A stretch of 64,000 nucleotides of DNA from an uncultured Eubacteriales bacterium (lineage in GTDB: Bacteria > Bacillota > Clostridia > Oscillospirales > Acutalibacteraceae), in contig ONLA01000001.1 in assembly GCA_900318495.1 (NCBI GenBank), forward strand, positions 1 through 64,000, read 5' to 3'. Numbering within the stretch: position 1 is the first letter of the stretch; each line of letters opens with the position of its first letter. The position numbers and the translations under genes were made by a program. This document shows, in pieces, positions 8,550 through 17,432 of this stretch. Under the pieces are notes generated by a model. That model ran no database searches and was not told where the DNA came from. It saw only the letters and a program-made list of their open reading frames with translations.

Positions 8550-10319
8550 ATGAAAAACAACGGAAAAATTATTAGCAGGCTGTTCCGTAATTCTGTGCTT
8601 AGTATAATAGCAGCGGCAATTGCGACAATGCTTGGAATTGTAATTGACGGAATTGTAATCGGAAGATTTTTGGGTCCGGACAGTATGGCAGCGTACGGGT
8701 TGGTCACACCGATAATCAATCTCGCCACCGCATTCAGCGGTATACTTGCTACCGGCGCTCAAATTATTTGCGCACAGCACCTTGGAGCAGGAAACGCCGG
8801 CAAGGCAAGGCGCGCTTTTTCGATGTGTATGGTCATAACTGCAATTGTTGCTGCGGTAATGATGATCGTTGTTTTGGTATTCAGAGGCGAAATAAGCGTT
8901 ATGCTCGGCGCAAGAGGTAAATCCGCTCATCTTTTGGGCTTAACCTCAGACTATCTGCTCGGTTTGGTATTTTCGTTTCCGTCTGTACTGCTGTTGTTTG
9001 AATTTAACGCGCTTATGCGGCTTGACGGAGACGCAAACAGGGTTATTGTCGCGGTTATTGTTATGACACTGCTCGATATTATCGGTGACCTTGTAAACGC
9101 GCTGGTTGTTCACGGCGGAATGCTGGGAATGGGCATAACCACCTCGCTGAGCTATTTTGCCGCGTTGGTGATAATGCTGCTTCACTTTACTAAAAAGGAT
9201 ATTATTTTCCGGTTTTCCTTTAATAAACTAAAGCTCAAGGATTTGGCTGAAATTATCACAACCGGCTCATCGTCCGCAGTCGGCTCCGCTTCCGCAATGC
9301 TGAGAAACGCGGCGTTAAACCAAATTATGGTCGCCACGGTTTTATCGAGTACGGCTGTAGCAGCTCTTGGCGTTGTCAATACCGTGCTTAACTTTACCTC
9401 ATCTACAATGCTCGGCGTGGCAATGACTACCGCAATGATTGCAGGTATGATTCTCGGAGAACAGGACAGGGTAGCGGCTGAGGCGCTGATAAAGGTTTCG
9501 GTAAAAACTTCAATTATAGTCGGAGCCGTGCTCACCGCTTTGCTGTTGATTTTCGCAAACAACATTGCAGGAGCCTTCGGTTCGGCGGACGGCGCAAAAA
9601 TGGTTGAGCTTGCAGCACGCGGACTCAGGTTTTACGCGGTAAGCCTGATTTTCTACGGACTTAACGTTGTGTTTATTAATTACACTCAGGGTATGCGCAG
9701 GATGGTTATATCAAACATAATTTGTTTCCTTGACAGCTTCCTGTACATCGTCCTTCCGGCATTCCTTATGTTTGGCTTGATTGATACCGATGCGGTTTGG
9801 ATTGCGTTTATTATAGGCGAATCGCTGAACCTGCTTACTATAATCATAGCGGCTGCTGTAAAAAAACGAGGTATACCGTATAAAGCCATGGATTTTCTTT
9901 TCCTGAAAGAACCGTTCGGTGTTCCCGAGGAAGACGTAATGGACTTTTCGGTAACGAATAAAGAGCAAATTATTCCGGCCTCTGAAGCTGTTACGGATTT
10001 TTGTGACCGCAAAGGCGCTGCAGCAAAGGATTCTATGATGATTGCGCTGTTTGTTGAGGAGCTTTGCAATAATATTGTTGAGTTTGGTTTTTCAGACGGC
10101 AAAAGACACGGCATTGACATACGCGTAATCAAAATTAAGGACGGCTGGACGCTTAGAATCAGGGATAACTGCAAGCAATTTGACCCCACCGAATGGATAA
10201 AGCTTCATGATAATGAAGACCCGACCACCAATATCGGTATAAGGATGGTTTGCGGAATGGCAAAAGACGTAAAATACCTTAGTACAATGGATTTGAACAA
10301 CTTAACTATCACTATATAG
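8550..10319 (+). CDS. MATE-family transporter fused to a C-terminal HATPase (anti-sigma/SpoIIAB-like) domain
   Basis: Residues 1 to about 450 are a MATE antiporter with 12 hydrophobic segments (two halves; SAVGSASAMLRNAALNQIM in the second). The last 130 residues are not part of a MATE protein. They look like a GHKL ATPase of the RsbW/SpoIIAB group: an N-box (EELCNNIVEFGF), a degenerate G1 box (RDNCKQFDP) and a G2-like TNIGIRMV. The DxGxG motif is imperfect, so ATP binding is uncertain. The next gene, 14 bp on, encodes a STAS antagonist, the usual partner of such a domain. ATG 8550 follows CAGGA; a TTG at 8544 is the alternative. I infer a pump whose activity or signalling is set by partner switching; substrate unknown. 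Confidence 0.85.
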   Translation: MKNNGKIISRLFRNSVLSIIAAAIATMLGIVIDGIVIGRFLGPDSMAAYGLVTPIINLATAFSGILATGAQIICAQHLGAGNAGKARRAFSMCMVITAIVAAVMMIVVLVFRGEISVMLGARGKSAHLLGLTSDYLLGLVFSFPSVLLLFEFNALMRLDGDANRVIVAVIVMTLLDIIGDLVNALVVHGGMLGMGITTSLSYFAALVIMLLHFTKKDIIFRFSFNKLKLKDLAEIITTGSSSAVGSASAMLRNAALNQIMVATVLSSTAVAALGVVNTVLNFTSSTMLGVAMTTAMIAGMILGEQDRVAAEALIKVSVKTSIIVGAVLTALLLIFANNIAGAFGSADGAKMVELAARGLRFYAVSLIFYGLNVVFINYTQGMRRMVISNIICFLDSFLYIVLPAFLMFGLIDTDAVWIAFIIGESLNLLTIIIAAAVKKRGIPYKAMDFLFLKEPFGVPEEDVMDFSVTNKEQIIPASEAVTDFCDRKGAAAKDSMMIALFVEELCNNIVEFGFSDGKRHGIDIRVIKIKDGWTLRIRDNCKQFDPTEWIKLHDNEDPTTNIGIRMVCGMAKDVKYLSTMDLNNLTITI

Positions 10320-10333
10320 AAGGAGTATTTAAG

Positions 10334-10636
10334 ATGGATATAAAAAAGAAAAAAACAAACTCGGTGCTCACAGTTTACGCATCCGGAAGAATTGACACAG
10401 TAACATCAAAACAGTTTCATTCGGAAATTATTTCCGATTTGGCCGGAATTACAAAGCTTGTGCTTGATTTTGGCAAGATAAATTATATTTCTTCCGCAGG
10501 ACTTAGAGTGCTGCTTATACTTTTTAAAGCTATGAAAAAGCAGGGCGAAATGGTAATTGTTAATGTTAACAGCGATGTTATGGACATTTTTGAAGTAACC
10601 GGCTTTTCATCAATACTTAATATTGAAACAAATTAA
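10334..10636 (+). CDS. STAS-domain protein, anti-sigma factor antagonist-like
   Basis: A 100-residue single-domain protein of the SpoIIAA/RsbV group. It has the central DFGKINYISSAGLRVLL segment; one of the two serines before AGLR is the usual phosphorylation site of the family. It starts behind AGAAGGAG, 14 bp after the MATE-HATPase gene, and is followed by a strong terminator, so the two genes form a closed bicistronic unit. Known STAS proteins bind SpoIIAB-type ATPases when unphosphorylated, and I infer that this one binds the HATPase tail of its neighbour. No sigma factor gene is nearby. Confidence 0.85.
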   Translation: MDIKKKKTNSVLTVYASGRIDTVTSKQFHSEIISDLAGITKLVLDFGKINYISSAGLRVLLILFKAMKKQGEMVIVNVNSDVMDIFEVTGFSSILNIETN

Positions 10637-10642
10637 AAAAAG

Positions 10643-10683
10643 ACACCGATTGGCTTAAACAAAACTCCAATCGGTGTTTTTTA
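10643..10683. terminator. Bidirectional terminator
   Basis: Perfect 11-bp stem ACACCGATTGG / CCAATCGGTGT followed by T6 on the plus strand and preceded by an A-rich run. It separates the STAS gene from the convergent hydrolase gene. Confidence 0.85.
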
Positions 10684-10734
10684 TTCAAAAACTATTTGAG
10701 AAACAAATACATCAGTATATAAATCTACTATCAA

Positions 10735-11490
10735 TTAGCCGAAAAATACAATAATATCTTTTATCGCGTTATCCATTAAAAGCGGATCTACAAACCTGTG
10801 GTCGGCATTATCCGCCGCGATAAAATCAATAAAGTTATTTTCCGCAAACTCCTTTGATGATTCAAACGGCACTACCTCATCCTTTGTTCCGTGAATAATC
10901 AAAATATCATCGCAATAATCGGAATAATCATATTTTCTGATGTCCGAAGCCTTTAGATCATCAATAAAGGTTTTATTGATTTTTATTTTTTTATCAAAGC
11001 CGACTGAAACAGGCTTGTTATGAGCTAAAGCTTTTTTATCACTGTCAGTCATTATTGAATTCAAAATAACACTGTGCATATCAATAGCCGGACAGCGCAG
11101 CGCAAGCTTTTTAAAGGGATTTCCGTTATCGGCAATATATTTCAATAACAGGTATCCGCCAAAGCTTGTAGCGTATCCGTATATTTCACTTACGTTAAAT
11201 TTTGACCTGATATATTTCAAAACAAGGCTTATGTATTCTCCGCAATCGCTTAATATCAATGTTTTCCGCACATCATCGCCGTGGCACGGAAGGTTGAATG
11301 TTACAACACCCATATTTTTATGCTTGGCTGTTGCTTTTTTAGCAAAGCGCTCTGCCGCCTTATTATCCTTGTGTCCCCCAAAGCCGTGACCGTACAAAAC
11401 CACCCGCTCTAAGTTTTTTATATCAGTGCAATATAAATTACAATGAATACTTGCGCCGGAATCATTAATATAAAATACTTTTTCTGTCAT
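10735..11490 (-). CDS. Alpha/beta hydrolase (serine aminopeptidase/esterase type)
   Basis: A 251-residue cytoplasmic alpha/beta hydrolase without signal peptide. Visible elements: oxyanion-hole strand LYGHGFGGHKDN, a nucleophile elbow GYATSFGG (Ser in a T-S-F variant of GxSxG), an acid loop HGTKDEVVPF and a final His in DNADHRF, so a full triad is possible. The substrate cannot be told; this family includes acyl-ester hydrolases and lipases. ATG 11490 follows AGAGG; an upstream in-frame TTG (11508) overlaps the ribosome site and is rejected. It has its own promoter and is transcribed away from the Bax-inhibitor-like gene. Confidence 0.8.
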   Translation of the reverse strand: MTEKVFYINDSGASIHCNLYCTDIKNLERVVLYGHGFGGHKDNKAAERFAKKATAKHKNMGVVTFNLPCHGDDVRKTLILSDCGEYISLVLKYIRSKFNVSEIYGYATSFGGYLLLKYIADNGNPFKKLALRCPAIDMHSVILNSIMTDSDKKALAHNKPVSVGFDKKIKINKTFIDDLKASDIRKYDYSDYCDDILIIHGTKDEVVPFESSKEFAENNFIDFIAADNADHRFVDPLLMDNAIKDIIVFFG

Positions 11491-11532
11491 AATTTTACCT
11501 CTTGTCAAAAAAATTTTACTTTTTATTGTACT

Positions 11533-11561
11533 ATTATAATCCGTCAGCGTGAATAAAGCAA
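11533..11561 (-). promoter_or_regulatory. Promoter of the alpha/beta hydrolase gene
   Basis: Minus-strand TTGCTT (11556-11561), 17-bp spacer, TATAAT (11533-11538), about 45 bp upstream of the start codon. Confidence 0.65.
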
Positions 11562-11645
11562 GACCTGTTTTACTAATATATTGTATTTATATATGAAAAA
11601 ATTATGAAAAAATTATAAAATTCAGAAAAATTTTTAAATTTGTCA

Positions 11646-11674
11646 TTGTTTTGTCACTGTCTATCTGTTATAAT
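11646..11674 (+). promoter_or_regulatory. Promoter of the Bax inhibitor-1-like operon
   Basis: TTGTTT (11646-11651), 17-bp spacer, TATAAT (11669-11674), about 50 bp before ATG 11726 and its GGAGG site. A-rich sequence lies just upstream. Confidence 0.65.
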
Positions 11675-11725
11675 ATAGCTAAGAAATTGTAAAGTGACTT
11701 ACAAATTTAAATGAGGAGGTAACAA

Positions 11726-12571
11726 ATGAACAACACTGTTCAAAACAAAAAACAAAACAAATCGTTTTTCAGGTCTAATCCGGTTATGAACCGGCTGAAC
11801 AAAGTAAACGATTTTGCAACAAGTGAAAAGGCAGCAGGCTACGGAAGAATCACCGTAAAGACTGCGTATTTTCTGCTTGTTACACTGGGCGGAATGATGC
11901 TTTATCTGGTTTTAAACAACACATTTTTCGCTGCTCAGGCTCAGACACTGCATATGAACTATCGCGGTTTTGAAGTAAGCACGTCTGTAATACAGGTAGC
12001 CTTTGCCGCCGGTGCAGGTATTCTTGCAATCATTACCCAGCTTGTAGCTGCTTTCGCAAGGAGCACTATTCCGGTTTCCGGTACAATTTATTCGCTTTGC
12101 CAAGGCTTTATCCTTTCTTTCACCATATTTACACTGATTAAAGGATATGAGTACCTCGGTTTGCTCGCGCTCGGAATTACGATTATAGTAGTGCTCAGTA
12201 TGGCTATTTTGTATTCAACAGGCGCAATCAGGGTAACAAATAAATTCAGGATGGTAATTTTCACCCTGTTTATGTCTATGGTAGGAATTTCACTTTTGAG
12301 CTTTGTAGGTTTTCTTATTCCGCTTACAAGACCTTTTGTATCAATGATTATGGGCAATTTTTGGGTATCAATCGGTCTTACAATTTTATCTATTATAATT
12401 GCCTGCCTTTTCCTTATTTCGGATTTTGCCACAATTGATAATGTGGTTGAAAACAAAATGCCTGCAAAGTATGAATGGATGGCAGCATTCGGACTCGCTT
12501 TCACAATTATTTGGATTTATGTAAAAATTCTTGACTTGCTTATTCAAATAGTAGGCAACAGCAAGAAATAA
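11726..12571 (+). CDS. Bax inhibitor-1/YccA-family membrane protein
   Basis: This 281-residue protein has a hydrophilic N-terminus with SNPVMNRLNKVN and then seven hydrophobic segments, ending in a short polar tail. The N-terminal SNPV/NRL motif and the conserved DFATIDNVVENKMPAKYEWMAAFGL loop before the last helices are typical of bacterial YccA-like members of the BI-1 superfamily. These are integral membrane proteins, some of which act as pH-sensitive calcium leaks and some as inhibitors of FtsH; the role here is unknown. It starts behind GAGGAGG and shares a transcript with the next membrane protein gene. Confidence 0.85.
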   Translation: MNNTVQNKKQNKSFFRSNPVMNRLNKVNDFATSEKAAGYGRITVKTAYFLLVTLGGMMLYLVLNNTFFAAQAQTLHMNYRGFEVSTSVIQVAFAAGAGILAIITQLVAAFARSTIPVSGTIYSLCQGFILSFTIFTLIKGYEYLGLLALGITIIVVLSMAILYSTGAIRVTNKFRMVIFTLFMSMVGISLLSFVGFLIPLTRPFVSMIMGNFWVSIGLTILSIIIACLFLISDFATIDNVVENKMPAKYEWMAAFGLAFTIIWIYVKILDLLIQIVGNSKK

Positions 12572-12597
12572 TAAATTATTAAACAGGAGGTAAAATT

Positions 12598-13014
12598 ATG
12601 CAAAAAAATGTAAAAGGATTTATCGGACTTTTTATCGGTTTAGCAGCATTCATCGTTATTATTATCGCTATGGTGCCCTTTACACCTATTAACGGTACAT
12701 CAATCAATTTTTATGGCGGAATTAACTCGACACTTGCGCTCATTGGCGCCGGACTCGGAGTTGCAGCAATTATTTTCGGCGCTCTCAGCGTAAAGGATAA
12801 GGACAAAACCGGTCCGCGCAAGGCAGGAATCATTGTTGGTATTTTTGCTGTAATTATCGGTTTGATCTTCTCAGGCATAGCAGGTCTTTTATCATCCTTT
12901 ACCGACTACGCGAACGGAGTTCCCGGAAACGCGCTTTCACAGCTGGATGAATCTCAGCGTAAAGAAATTGACAAAGCGCTTGAGCAATTAAAAACCCAAA
13001 ATCCCCAAAAATAA
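12598..13014 (+). CDS. Small membrane protein of unknown function
   Basis: I do not recognise a family. The 138-residue protein has three hydrophobic segments (about residues 6-28, 42-64 and 78-100), a basic cytoplasmic loop (KDKDKTGPRKAG) and a polar, Glu/Lys-rich C-terminal tail after a small SQLDES segment. It starts behind AGGAGG, 26 bp after the Bax-inhibitor-like gene, and is followed by a terminator, so the two are probably co-expressed. It resembles DUF4190-type small membrane proteins in pattern only. Confidence 0.75.
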   Translation: MQKNVKGFIGLFIGLAAFIVIIIAMVPFTPINGTSINFYGGINSTLALIGAGLGVAAIIFGALSVKDKDKTGPRKAGIIVGIFAVIIGLIFSGIAGLLSSFTDYANGVPGNALSQLDESQRKEIDKALEQLKTQNPQK

Positions 13015-13024
13015 TCGGTATATT

Positions 13025-13056
13025 AAAAACGCTTCCGTTTTGGAAGCGTTTTTTTT
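13025..13056 (+). terminator. Terminator of the Bax inhibitor-like operon
   Basis: Stem AACGCTTCC / GGAAGCGTT with a 5-nt GTTTT-type loop, followed by T8. It also sits 6 bp past the end of the convergent ECF gene. Confidence 0.88.
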
Positions 13057-13061
13057 GCTCC

Positions 13062-15683
13062 TTAATATAAACCGTATTTTGTTTTAATTCGCCCGAGTTT
13101 TTCAAGCAACGGTTCGGAAATAAACCACAGAACAACAAAGGTTGAAAGAGCGTGTATTATATCCATCGGCAAGCCTTGGGCGTAGATTACCGCAAGCATC
13201 GCCGGGCTGATTTCCGCCCGTGTTAAAACAACGGTTGAAAAATTCATTATTCCGCCGTAAACAATAAGAGTAACAGCAAATCCGTAAACGCTTAAAGAAG
13301 CGCAGGTAGTGTTCAACAAGCCCTTGCGGAATATTATTCCTGAAATAAAGCCGATAATACCTGCCGCAAACATTTGCCACGGCGTCCACGAGCCTTGTCC
13401 AAAATAAATATTCGATACCAGCATGGTTACAGCGCCTACAATAAATCCGGATTCGCCTCCAAAAGACACACCGGATAATATAATTAACGCTATGACGGGC
13501 TTTACCTGTGGCAGCATAATAAATACCGTTCTCCCCGCAACAGCAACAGCGCAAAGCACAGCGATGATTACAAGCTCTCTCGCCTGCGGTTTTCGTCCTT
13601 CAAACACAAGAAAAAACGGAAGCATACACTCAAATAAAACAAGCAGTGAAATAAATAAATACTTTTGATCGTCAAAATAAAATGTTCCTGCGAAAATAGT
13701 AAGCGGAATCGCCGCCAATATTATAACAGAAGCAGCTATTGTCCTCTTGGGAAGCCTTTCTTTTCTGATAAAAGTATCATCTAACGGTTTTTTTGTAACG
13801 TCAAATAGTGATATCATCAGAATAATAAGCGGAACAGCTACACTCAAAAGCTTTAGAATAAACGGTGTTTCTGTGAAACCGCTAACCTTCACCACATCTG
13901 TATTTATAAGCAAGGACACTGCGAGTAATAAAAATCCGGACACAGACAGAATTTTTTTCCATAAAGGAAATTTAGTCTTTGTGGATTTTTCTGTATCAGA
14001 ATTATGGCTTTCGGTAATTTCGAAAAAATCATCACTTTTAGATTTCACGGAAATTGGTTTTTTGCCGGTGCAGCAGTAAATAACTTCTTCCGGAGTAACG
14101 GCGTTATTTATAATGCCGCGTGCCATTCTGTTTGTTGAGGTAACATAAAAGCTGTTTGAAGCAAAAAAATTCCGGGGCGTATCCGCCGCGATTATTTCTC
14201 CGTTAAACATCAGCATACATTTATGGCTGTATTTTGCGCTGAATTCCACGTCGTGGCTTACCATAATAACCGTAACACCCGATTGAACCAGCAAAGTGAT
14301 TATCCCTGCAAGCTGCTCTTTGCTGTCAGCGTCAAGACCCTTGGTTGGTTCATCAAGCAAAATTATATCGGGTTTAAGAAGCAACAGCTTGGCAAAGGCT
14401 GTCTTTTGCTGCTCGCCGCCGGATAAATCGAACGGATGGCGGTTTAGCAGAGCACTCAGCGAAAGCTGCCTTATAACATTTTCAAGGAGCTTGTTCTGAT
14501 CTTCCTTAGATATTTTTGAGTTGTCAAGGGCTTCGCGCAAACAGTCACGAACAGTTTTACCGCCGAGGATAACACGCGGATTTTGCGGCAGCGTTAAGCA
14601 TTTTCCGTTAACGTTTACCTTACCGCCGTAAGAGCGCTCCGTGCCGTTAATTACAGAAAGCAAGGACGATTTTCCCGCGCCGTTGCTTCCGAGAATTGAT
14701 ATTAGCTCTCCCCTTTGCGCCGTAAAATTCAAGCCATTCAAAACATCCGCGGAATCCTTAGCGTATCGAAAATATACATCCTTTAATTCAACCGAAACAC
14801 CGTTATACTTAAAGGTTGGTTCGGGATAAAGCGGAATTAGCTTATGTGATTCGCTGTATTCCTTCAACCATTGTTTTCCCTGTGTAACGGTTACCGGGCA
14901 TTGCTTAGAGCCGCTGTTTTCAACCTCGTGCCAGATACGCATAGGCGCCGGGAGCGATTTAAAGCATTTGCTTTTTGCGCGCTTCAGGTTAGCGCCGGTG
15001 TTTTGAGGAGTGTCACAGGAGATTATTTTTCCGTCCTCAATAACAATCACCTTATCGCTAACCGGAATAATATCATCAAGACGGTGTTCGGTAATGATTA
15101 CCGTTGTGCCGAGTTCACGGTTAATTCTTACAACACAGGAGAGAAATTCATTAGACGCAATCGGATCAAGCTGTGACGTGGGTTCATCAAGTATAAGTAT
15201 TTCAGGCTGAGTTGCCATAACGGAAGCAAGATTCAGTATTTGCTTTTGTCCTCCGGAAAGAGTGCTTACATTGCTTTCAAAATACTTGCTTATTCCGAAA
15301 AAGTCGGCGGTTTCAGCCACTCTTTTGCGTATGGTTATGTTGTCACAGCCAAGACTTTCAAGCCCGAACGCAAGCTCGTGCCACACCTTGTCGGTGACAA
15401 TCTGGTTTTCGGGCGACTGCATAACATAACCGATTTTTGAGCTTTGCTCACGGTGTGAAAGGGCGTTTATTTCCCTGCCAAATATTCTTACTTCTCCGTC
15501 CCGTTTTCCGTACGGAGTGAGCGCAGGCTTTAAGTGACGCAGCAAGGTAGTTTTTCCGCTTCCCGATATACCGCAAAGTGTGACAAAATCACCTTGATTG
15601 ACTGCAAAAGAGATATTTTGAAGAACGTCCTTTTCGGTTTCCGGATATCTAAAAGTCAGATTGCTGACTTTAACCGCTTCCAT
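13062..15683 (-). CDS. Fused ECF transporter protein: two ATPase domains plus a C-terminal S-component-like membrane domain
   Basis: The 873-residue protein holds three usually separate ECF subunits. Domain 1 (about 1-230) is an ATPase with GISGSGKTT (38-46), signature LSGGQKQ and Walker B ILILDEPTSQLDP. Domain 2 (about 295-510) has GSNGAGKSS, LSGGEQQ and IILLDEPTKGLD. A linker with three or four hydrophobic segments (about 575-690) leads to a six-helix membrane domain (about 700-873) with the look of an ECF S component (ELVIIAVLCAVAVAGR start, SFGGESGFIVGA). ATG 15683 follows GGGAGGG; the gene overlaps ecfT by 28 nt. Last gene of the cobalamin-riboswitch operon. I infer corrinoid import; S-component specificity is not proven by sequence. 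Confidence 0.85.
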   Translation of the reverse strand: MEAVKVSNLTFRYPETEKDVLQNISFAVNQGDFVTLCGISGSGKTTLLRHLKPALTPYGKRDGEVRIFGREINALSHREQSSKIGYVMQSPENQIVTDKVWHELAFGLESLGCDNITIRKRVAETADFFGISKYFESNVSTLSGGQKQILNLASVMATQPEILILDEPTSQLDPIASNEFLSCVVRINRELGTTVIITEHRLDDIIPVSDKVIVIEDGKIISCDTPQNTGANLKRAKSKCFKSLPAPMRIWHEVENSGSKQCPVTVTQGKQWLKEYSESHKLIPLYPEPTFKYNGVSVELKDVYFRYAKDSADVLNGLNFTAQRGELISILGSNGAGKSSLLSVINGTERSYGGKVNVNGKCLTLPQNPRVILGGKTVRDCLREALDNSKISKEDQNKLLENVIRQLSLSALLNRHPFDLSGGEQQKTAFAKLLLLKPDIILLDEPTKGLDADSKEQLAGIITLLVQSGVTVIMVSHDVEFSAKYSHKCMLMFNGEIIAADTPRNFFASNSFYVTSTNRMARGIINNAVTPEEVIYCCTGKKPISVKSKSDDFFEITESHNSDTEKSTKTKFPLWKKILSVSGFLLLAVSLLINTDVVKVSGFTETPFILKLLSVAVPLIILMISLFDVTKKPLDDTFIRKERLPKRTIAASVIILAAIPLTIFAGTFYFDDQKYLFISLLVLFECMLPFFLVFEGRKPQARELVIIAVLCAVAVAGRTVFIMLPQVKPVIALIILSGVSFGGESGFIVGAVTMLVSNIYFGQGSWTPWQMFAAGIIGFISGIIFRKGLLNTTCASLSVYGFAVTLIVYGGIMNFSTVVLTRAEISPAMLAVIYAQGLPMDIIHALSTFVVLWFISEPLLEKLGRIKTKYGLY

Positions 15684-16546
15684 TTTACTCCCTCCCATAC
15701 GTTAATTATCAGCGGTGTGAGCAGAAAAAGACTGTACACCGTATAGAAAACAATTGATTCAGCACTAAAAATATTTCCTTTAATTGTCGGAAAGTAACGG
15801 AATTTGGCAAAGCCAAGGACTATGAGAACAATTAATACAGTTACCGCTGCAAGCAGAGCAGCTGATATCCAAGCGTCTTTTTGTGTAAACTTAAAAATCG
15901 AGAAGGAGGTTCTGCCCTTTAATCCGTAGCCTCGGCTTTTCATTGAATCGGAGGTGTCAATCGCGTTTTCAAGCGACCATGTAATCATCAGCGAAATAAT
16001 TTTAACACCGTTTTTAATACGCAAAAGAACCGTTCCGTCAGATAAATCTTTTCCTATTGCTTTTTGAGCTTTTCGCACTTCCCTAAGCTGAGTGTTAAAC
16101 CTCGGAACAAATCGCAGAGCCATGGAAAGCACGAGGCTTAAGGATGGAATAATCCGTCCGAAAAGATATACGAATTTGTCCGACGTCATAACCTTGTGAA
16201 AACACGAAAACCACAGCGCTGCCGATGACAGCAGCACTGCGGCTGATAATCCGTATATTATTGATTCAAGCGTGAGGGGATTTCCCCACGGCAGATATTT
16301 TATTATTGTAGCTCCCCTGTGATTAAAAACAGGGTTTATTAAAGCTGTCAGGATAATCAGCGGCAGCAAAAACCTGAGAGAAATAATTAAGGTTTGCCTG
16401 CCGTTAAGATAAACCGCGTTTAGCCCGGCTGAAATTAACGAAAGCGCGATACATACCGGGTGGTTTATGAACATTGAAAAAATAATTGCGAAAACAAAAA
16501 ACAGCATATTGGTTATGGGATGAAGTTTTGAAAAAGAATCTTTCAT
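15656..16546 (-). CDS. ecfT: ECF transporter transmembrane subunit EcfT
   Basis: EcfT is the scaffold membrane protein that couples two EcfA ATPases to the substrate-binding S component. The 296-residue protein has hydrophobic segments clustered in the first 130 residues, the RFVPRF region, and the EcfA-coupling motif DSMKSRGYGL (Arg-Gly type) near residue 207, followed by two further membrane segments. It starts one base after the stop of the DUF4430 gene and overlaps the ATPase fusion gene, so all three proteins are likely made together. With the fusion it completes an ECF importer of unusual architecture. Confidence 0.88.
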   Translation of the reverse strand: MKDSFSKLHPITNMLFFVFAIIFSMFINHPVCIALSLISAGLNAVYLNGRQTLIISLRFLLPLIILTALINPVFNHRGATIIKYLPWGNPLTLESIIYGLSAAVLLSSAALWFSCFHKVMTSDKFVYLFGRIIPSLSLVLSMALRFVPRFNTQLREVRKAQKAIGKDLSDGTVLLRIKNGVKIISLMITWSLENAIDTSDSMKSRGYGLKGRTSFSIFKFTQKDAWISAALLAAVTVLIVLIVLGFAKFRYFPTIKGNIFSAESIVFYTVYSLFLLTPLIINVWEGVKWKRLKSAI

Positions 16547-16547
16547 A

Positions 16548-17423
16548 CTATTCCTCGTTCCATTGCTGAGATCCTCCGCCTATATCTTTTCCGATATTGG
16601 TGGTATACTTCCAGTTTATAGTTTCGCCGCCTTTTAAAACATAGCGGGAACAGCCGTAAACAGGGAACCATGAATCCACCTCATACATCCATCCGGAACC
16701 GCTTCCGCAGTCAAATTCATACAGATTTCCGATTCCCTCAATATAAGCGGAATTATAAATAGGAGTAAAAGAAAACTCCATATGAATATTTTTATCCCTG
16801 CAAACACGCTGCGTAACATCAAAAACAGTTTCGCCTTCGTTGATTGTTACGGTTACAGGCTTTAATATCCAGCCGTCCGGCGGAACGACTTCAAGCTTAT
16901 CCTCGTCGAGTTTTTCGAGCTTATTAAGCACAGAAGCACAGGAAACCGACAGAGTAACCTCTGTTTTTTTTGAAGCAACAGTTTGCTCCTCGGGTTCAAC
17001 AGGCTCGGGCTTGCCTTCGGGAACAGGATCGGTCTTGTACTTGTCCTGACCGGTTCGAGGCTGTGTTTTTGACGAAGAGCTTGAATGATTGCGCGAAGCT
17101 TGGCTTGTATTGCTCTGTACGCTTTCTTGCTTTTGAACCGGTTTAGACGGTTCAGCACCGGAGCTTTGAAAAGTTGAAGGTACTGTTGTTTCCACAGGTT
17201 TATGCTTGGGCTTCGCCGTTGTCGGCTGTGCAGTGCTTTTTGTATTTTCCTGTGTGGATTCGATTGTACTTGCTTCAGTGCTTGCCGCAGCAGCGGCTTT
17301 AGGTGACACGGGTTTACCGGAATCACCTGAACTGCCGCCGAGGAAAAAGGTCACGGTAAGCGCCGCAATCATAACCGCGCCTATTATTATAAAAGCTTTG
17401 TATTTTTTTACAAAATCAATCAT
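16548..17423 (-). CDS. Membrane-anchored DUF4430 (transcobalamin beta-domain-like) protein
   Basis: The 291-residue protein has an N-terminal membrane anchor (residues 11-29), a long Ser/Thr/Pro/Lys-rich linker (about 30-145) and a C-terminal DUF4430 domain (about 150-285). The domain shows VTINEGETVFDVTQ, GSGSGWMYEVDSW and a late LKGGETINWKYT strand. This fold is related to the C-terminal beta domain of transcobalamin and intrinsic factor, which covers bound cobalamin. The long linker would let the domain reach out from the membrane. It lies between the prenyltransferase-fold gene (9-bp gap) and ecfT (1-bp gap). I infer that it hands corrinoid to the ECF transporter; the ligand is inferred from the riboswitch. 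Confidence 0.8.
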   Translation of the reverse strand: MIDFVKKYKAFIIIGAVMIAALTVTFFLGGSSGDSGKPVSPKAAAAASTEASTIESTQENTKSTAQPTTAKPKHKPVETTVPSTFQSSGAEPSKPVQKQESVQSNTSQASRNHSSSSSKTQPRTGQDKYKTDPVPEGKPEPVEPEEQTVASKKTEVTLSVSCASVLNKLEKLDEDKLEVVPPDGWILKPVTVTINEGETVFDVTQRVCRDKNIHMEFSFTPIYNSAYIEGIGNLYEFDCGSGSGWMYEVDSWFPVYGCSRYVLKGGETINWKYTTNIGKDIGGGSQQWNEE

Positions 17424-17432
17424 TATTTATTC

